This document shows positions 6,326 to 7,580 of a DNA stretch of 7,580 nucleotides, piece by piece. This stretch comes from Alphaproteobacteria bacterium. Lineage in GTDB: Bacteria > Pseudomonadota > Alphaproteobacteria > ATCC43930 > CGMCC-115725. A program made the position numbers and the translations under genes. How positions within the stretch are numbered: position 1 is the stretch's first letter; every line of letters begins with the position of its first letter. The notes under the pieces are model-generated. The model worked only from the letters and a program-made list of their open reading frames with translations, did not search any database and was not told the origin of the DNA. The stretch covers positions 1 to 7,580 of the forward strand of contig JASHUW010000098.1 in the NCBI GenBank assembly GCA_030039815.1. The letters run 5' to 3'.

Positions 6326-7162
6326 ATGGGCAAAGTCCTTTCCGACGCTCAAGTCGCGCAGTACCACCGCGACGGATTTCTGTTTCCGATCGACGCGTTC
6401 AGCCCCGAAGAGGCGCGCGGCTTCCGCGACCGACTCGAAGCCTTCGAGCGCCAGGACGGCAGGCGCTTCGGCAAGGGACACAATTTCAAGCCGCATTTGC
6501 TGTTTCCCTGGGTCGATGCGCTGGTGCGCCATCCGGCGGTGCTCGACCCAGTCGAGGATATTATCGGCCCCGACATCCGCCTCTTCCATTTCACGATCTG
6601 GCCGAAATCGCCCGGCGACACGGCTTTTGTCAGCTGGCACCAGGACGCCACCTATTTCGGCCTGGAGCCGGCGGTGCACATCACCGCCTGGGTGGCGCTG
6701 ACCGAGGTTCCGGTGGAAGCCGGCGCGGTTGAGGTCGTGCCCGGCAGTCACAGGCGCGGCCAGCTGCACCACGCGCAATTCGGCGACGACAGCAACCTCC
6801 TGTCGCGCGGGCAGACGCTGACCGCCGAGTTCGACCGCGGCAACACCGTGTTCATGACCTTGAAGCCGGGGCAGATGTCGCTGCACCACACGCATCTGAT
6901 CCACCGCTCGGGCCCCAATCTGTCGAGCGATCGCCGGATCGGTTTCGGGATCAGCTATATCCCGACCTCGGCGACCTGCCGGGCGAGCATGCGCCAGTCC
7001 GCGGCGCTGGTGCGCGGCGTCGACCGCTACGGCCATTTCGACGACGAACCGCGTCCGCTGGTCGATTACGGCGAATCCGAACGCGCGGTGCACGCCGAGG
7101 CGGTGGCGCGCTTTCGCGCCCAGAACGCCGAGCAGTTCGCCCAATACGAGGCGGCGCAATGA
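6326..7162 (+). CDS. Phytanoyl-CoA dioxygenase (PhyH)-family Fe(II)/2-oxoglutarate oxygenase
   Basis: This 278-residue cytoplasmic enzyme is expected to use O2, 2-oxoglutarate and Fe(II) to hydroxylate or otherwise oxidise a small organic substrate, releasing succinate and CO2. The iron triad is visible: H105 and D107 in SWHQDATYF (103-111), and H193 in LIHRSGPNLSSDRRIGF (191-207). R204 is placed to bind the 2-oxoglutarate carboxylate. The N-terminus LSDAQVAQYHRDGFLFP and the core WVALTEVPVEAGAVEVVPGSHRRG (122-145) are typical of the family, and the length is normal. The ATG at 6326 is chosen because AGGGA lies seven bases upstream and family proteins begin just before this motif. The reading frame stays open far upstream, but only as antisense to the Ntn hydrolase. 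The gene heads an operon: its last four bases overlap the next start. Substrate unknown; the family includes phytanoyl-CoA, ectoine and many natural-product oxygenases, so the name does not imply phytanoyl-CoA. Confidence 0.93.
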   Translation: MGKVLSDAQVAQYHRDGFLFPIDAFSPEEARGFRDRLEAFERQDGRRFGKGHNFKPHLLFPWVDALVRHPAVLDPVEDIIGPDIRLFHFTIWPKSPGDTAFVSWHQDATYFGLEPAVHITAWVALTEVPVEAGAVEVVPGSHRRGQLHHAQFGDDSNLLSRGQTLTAEFDRGNTVFMTLKPGQMSLHHTHLIHRSGPNLSSDRRIGFGISYIPTSATCRASMRQSAALVRGVDRYGHFDDEPRPLVDYGESERAVHAEAVARFRAQNAEQFAQYEAAQ

Positions 7163-7296
7163 GGGTGCGGCGGGCCCTGCTGGGTGTGCTTGCGATGCTG
7201 CTTGTCGCCGGCTGCGCGCCGGCCGACCCAAACTGGCAACAGTCGAACGTCCAGATGGAAACCGGCCATGTCGATTCCGGCGGCGGGTCGATGTGA
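7159..7296 (+). CDS. Very small lipoprotein (45 aa), function unknown
   Basis: The ATG overlaps the dioxygenase stop in ATGA (7159-7162) and has a good GAGG at 7148-7151, seven bases upstream. The protein starts with two positively charged stretches and a hydrophobic core, MRVRRALLGVLAMLLVAGC, ending in a lipobox (LVAGC) with C19 as the lipidation site. Residue +2 is Ala, which predicts sorting to the outer membrane rather than retention in the inner membrane. The mature part is only 27 residues, polar and unstructured-looking, with the tail HVDSGGGSM. I do not recognise a family. It may be one of the short anchored peptides often missed by annotation. The next small lipoprotein begins on its stop codon and has a similar plan, so the two may be diverged duplicates or partners. 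Confidence 0.75.
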   Translation: MRVRRALLGVLAMLLVAGCAPADPNWQQSNVQMETGHVDSGGGSM

Positions 7297-7445
7297 TGCG
7301 GTTCTGGCTGGCTTTCCTGATGTTGATCTCTCTCGCCATCGCCGGCTGCGCCCAAAGCGGCGAAACCTCCAACGACGACAACAACCACAACCGGTTTGGC
7401 GGCTTCTACGGCGGGGTCAGCGGCGGCGGCCAGATGGGGCCCTAG
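7296..7445 (+). CDS. Very small lipoprotein (49 aa), Gly/Asn-rich, function unknown
   Basis: The start shares one base with the preceding stop (TGATG, 7294-7298), so it probably depends on translational coupling; no strong Shine-Dalgarno is visible. The signal MRFWLAFLMLISLAIAGC ends in a lipobox (AIAGC) with C18 as the lipid-carrying residue and Ala at +2, predicting outer-membrane sorting. The 32-residue mature part has a polar Asn/Asp run (SNDDNNHN, 25-32) followed by a Gly-rich tail, FGGFYGGVSGGGQMGP (34-49). The SGGG element recalls the DSGGGSM end of the upstream lipoprotein. No known domain is recognised. The Nudix gene begins six bases after the stop, in the same reading frame. Confidence 0.75.
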   Translation: MRFWLAFLMLISLAIAGCAQSGETSNDDNNHNRFGGFYGGVSGGGQMGP

Positions 7446-7451
7446 CCGGCC

Positions 7452-7580
7452 GTGCCGCAAAAAACCACCAGCTGTGGGGTCATCGTCACCGACGGCGAGC
7501 GCCTCGTTCTCGGCCACGCGAGCCGCTCGCCGCGCTGGGACATCCCGAAGGGCGGTGCCGAGCCCGGCGAGCGTCTTGCC
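7452..7580 (+). CDS. Nudix hydrolase, 3' partial
   Basis: The first 43 residues of a Nudix-fold pyrophosphohydrolase are present before the window ends. TTSCGVIVTDGERLVLGHAS forms the typical first strands. WDIPKGGAEPGE (29-40) is the start of the Nudix box, with G34 and E40 in the GX5E part; the REUXEEXGU half lies beyond the edge. Such enzymes cut a nucleoside diphosphate linked to another group, but this fragment does not tell which. The start is GTG at 7452, because an in-frame TAG lies just upstream (7443-7445) and no other start codon lies between. The Shine-Dalgarno is weak (GGGG at 7436-7439, 12 bases away), again suggesting coupling to the lipoprotein gene six bases upstream. Confidence 0.88.
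   Translation, partial: MPQKTTSCGVIVTDGERLVLGHASRSPRWDIPKGGAEPGERLA

Noticed and set aside
7296..7580. A lipoprotein-Nudix fusion made by reading through the in-frame TAG, or by slippage at the A6 run near 7459-7464
   Set aside because: The two frames are the same but separated by a real stop, the GTG at 7452 gives a normal Nudix N-terminus, and no stop-readthrough or slippage signal is evident.

Overview
The window is GC-rich, gene-dense and bacterial. Uniformly high GC, the PurH sequence and the gene styles suggest a Gram-negative proteobacterium, most likely an alphaproteobacterium. This is a judgement from protein resemblance, not from a marker gene. Two predicted outer-membrane lipoproteins and a periplasmic c-type cytochrome fit a Gram-negative envelope. 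No tRNA, rRNA, CRISPR array, transposase or integrase was seen, and no stretch longer than 300 bases lacks a gene.

Layout. On the + strand, the window opens inside a membrane sugar-phosphate transferase of the MraY/WecA/WbpL family (3-665). A 73-base gap with a weak promoter-like pair leads to a complete purH (739-2322), the last two steps of IMP synthesis. A short GC-rich repeat-like spacer (about 2331-2390) separates purH from a convergent minus-strand group. Read in its own direction, that group runs: gamma-glutamyltransferase-family Ntn hydrolase (6181-4559), MlrC/M81-family metalloenzyme (4433-2937), small secreted c-type cytochrome (2926-2396). The gap between the Ntn hydrolase and the MlrC-like gene is 125 bases and holds a perfect 15-base tandem duplication beside the MlrC Shine-Dalgarno site. 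The MlrC and cytochrome genes are 10 bases apart.

The Ntn hydrolase diverges from a second + strand operon. The 144-base intergenic region between them is mostly one long imperfect palindrome (6196-6292). This operon holds a phytanoyl-CoA-dioxygenase-like Fe(II)/2-oxoglutarate enzyme (6326-7162), two very small lipoproteins (7159-7296 and 7296-7445) and the start of a Nudix hydrolase (7452-7580, cut by the window end). The first three genes overlap at their stop/start codons and the fourth follows after six bases, so translation is probably coupled.

How the genes may work together. The transferase and purH look like ordinary biosynthetic housekeeping. The Ntn hydrolase and MlrC-like enzyme are both amide-bond hydrolases without signal peptides and could act in sequence on a small peptide-like or isopeptide-like compound. 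The cytochrome's link to them is only by position. The dioxygenase/lipoprotein/Nudix group has no function I can name. The least explained items are the paired 45- and 49-residue lipoproteins, the non-canonical substrate pocket of the Ntn hydrolase and the palindrome in the divergent promoter region.
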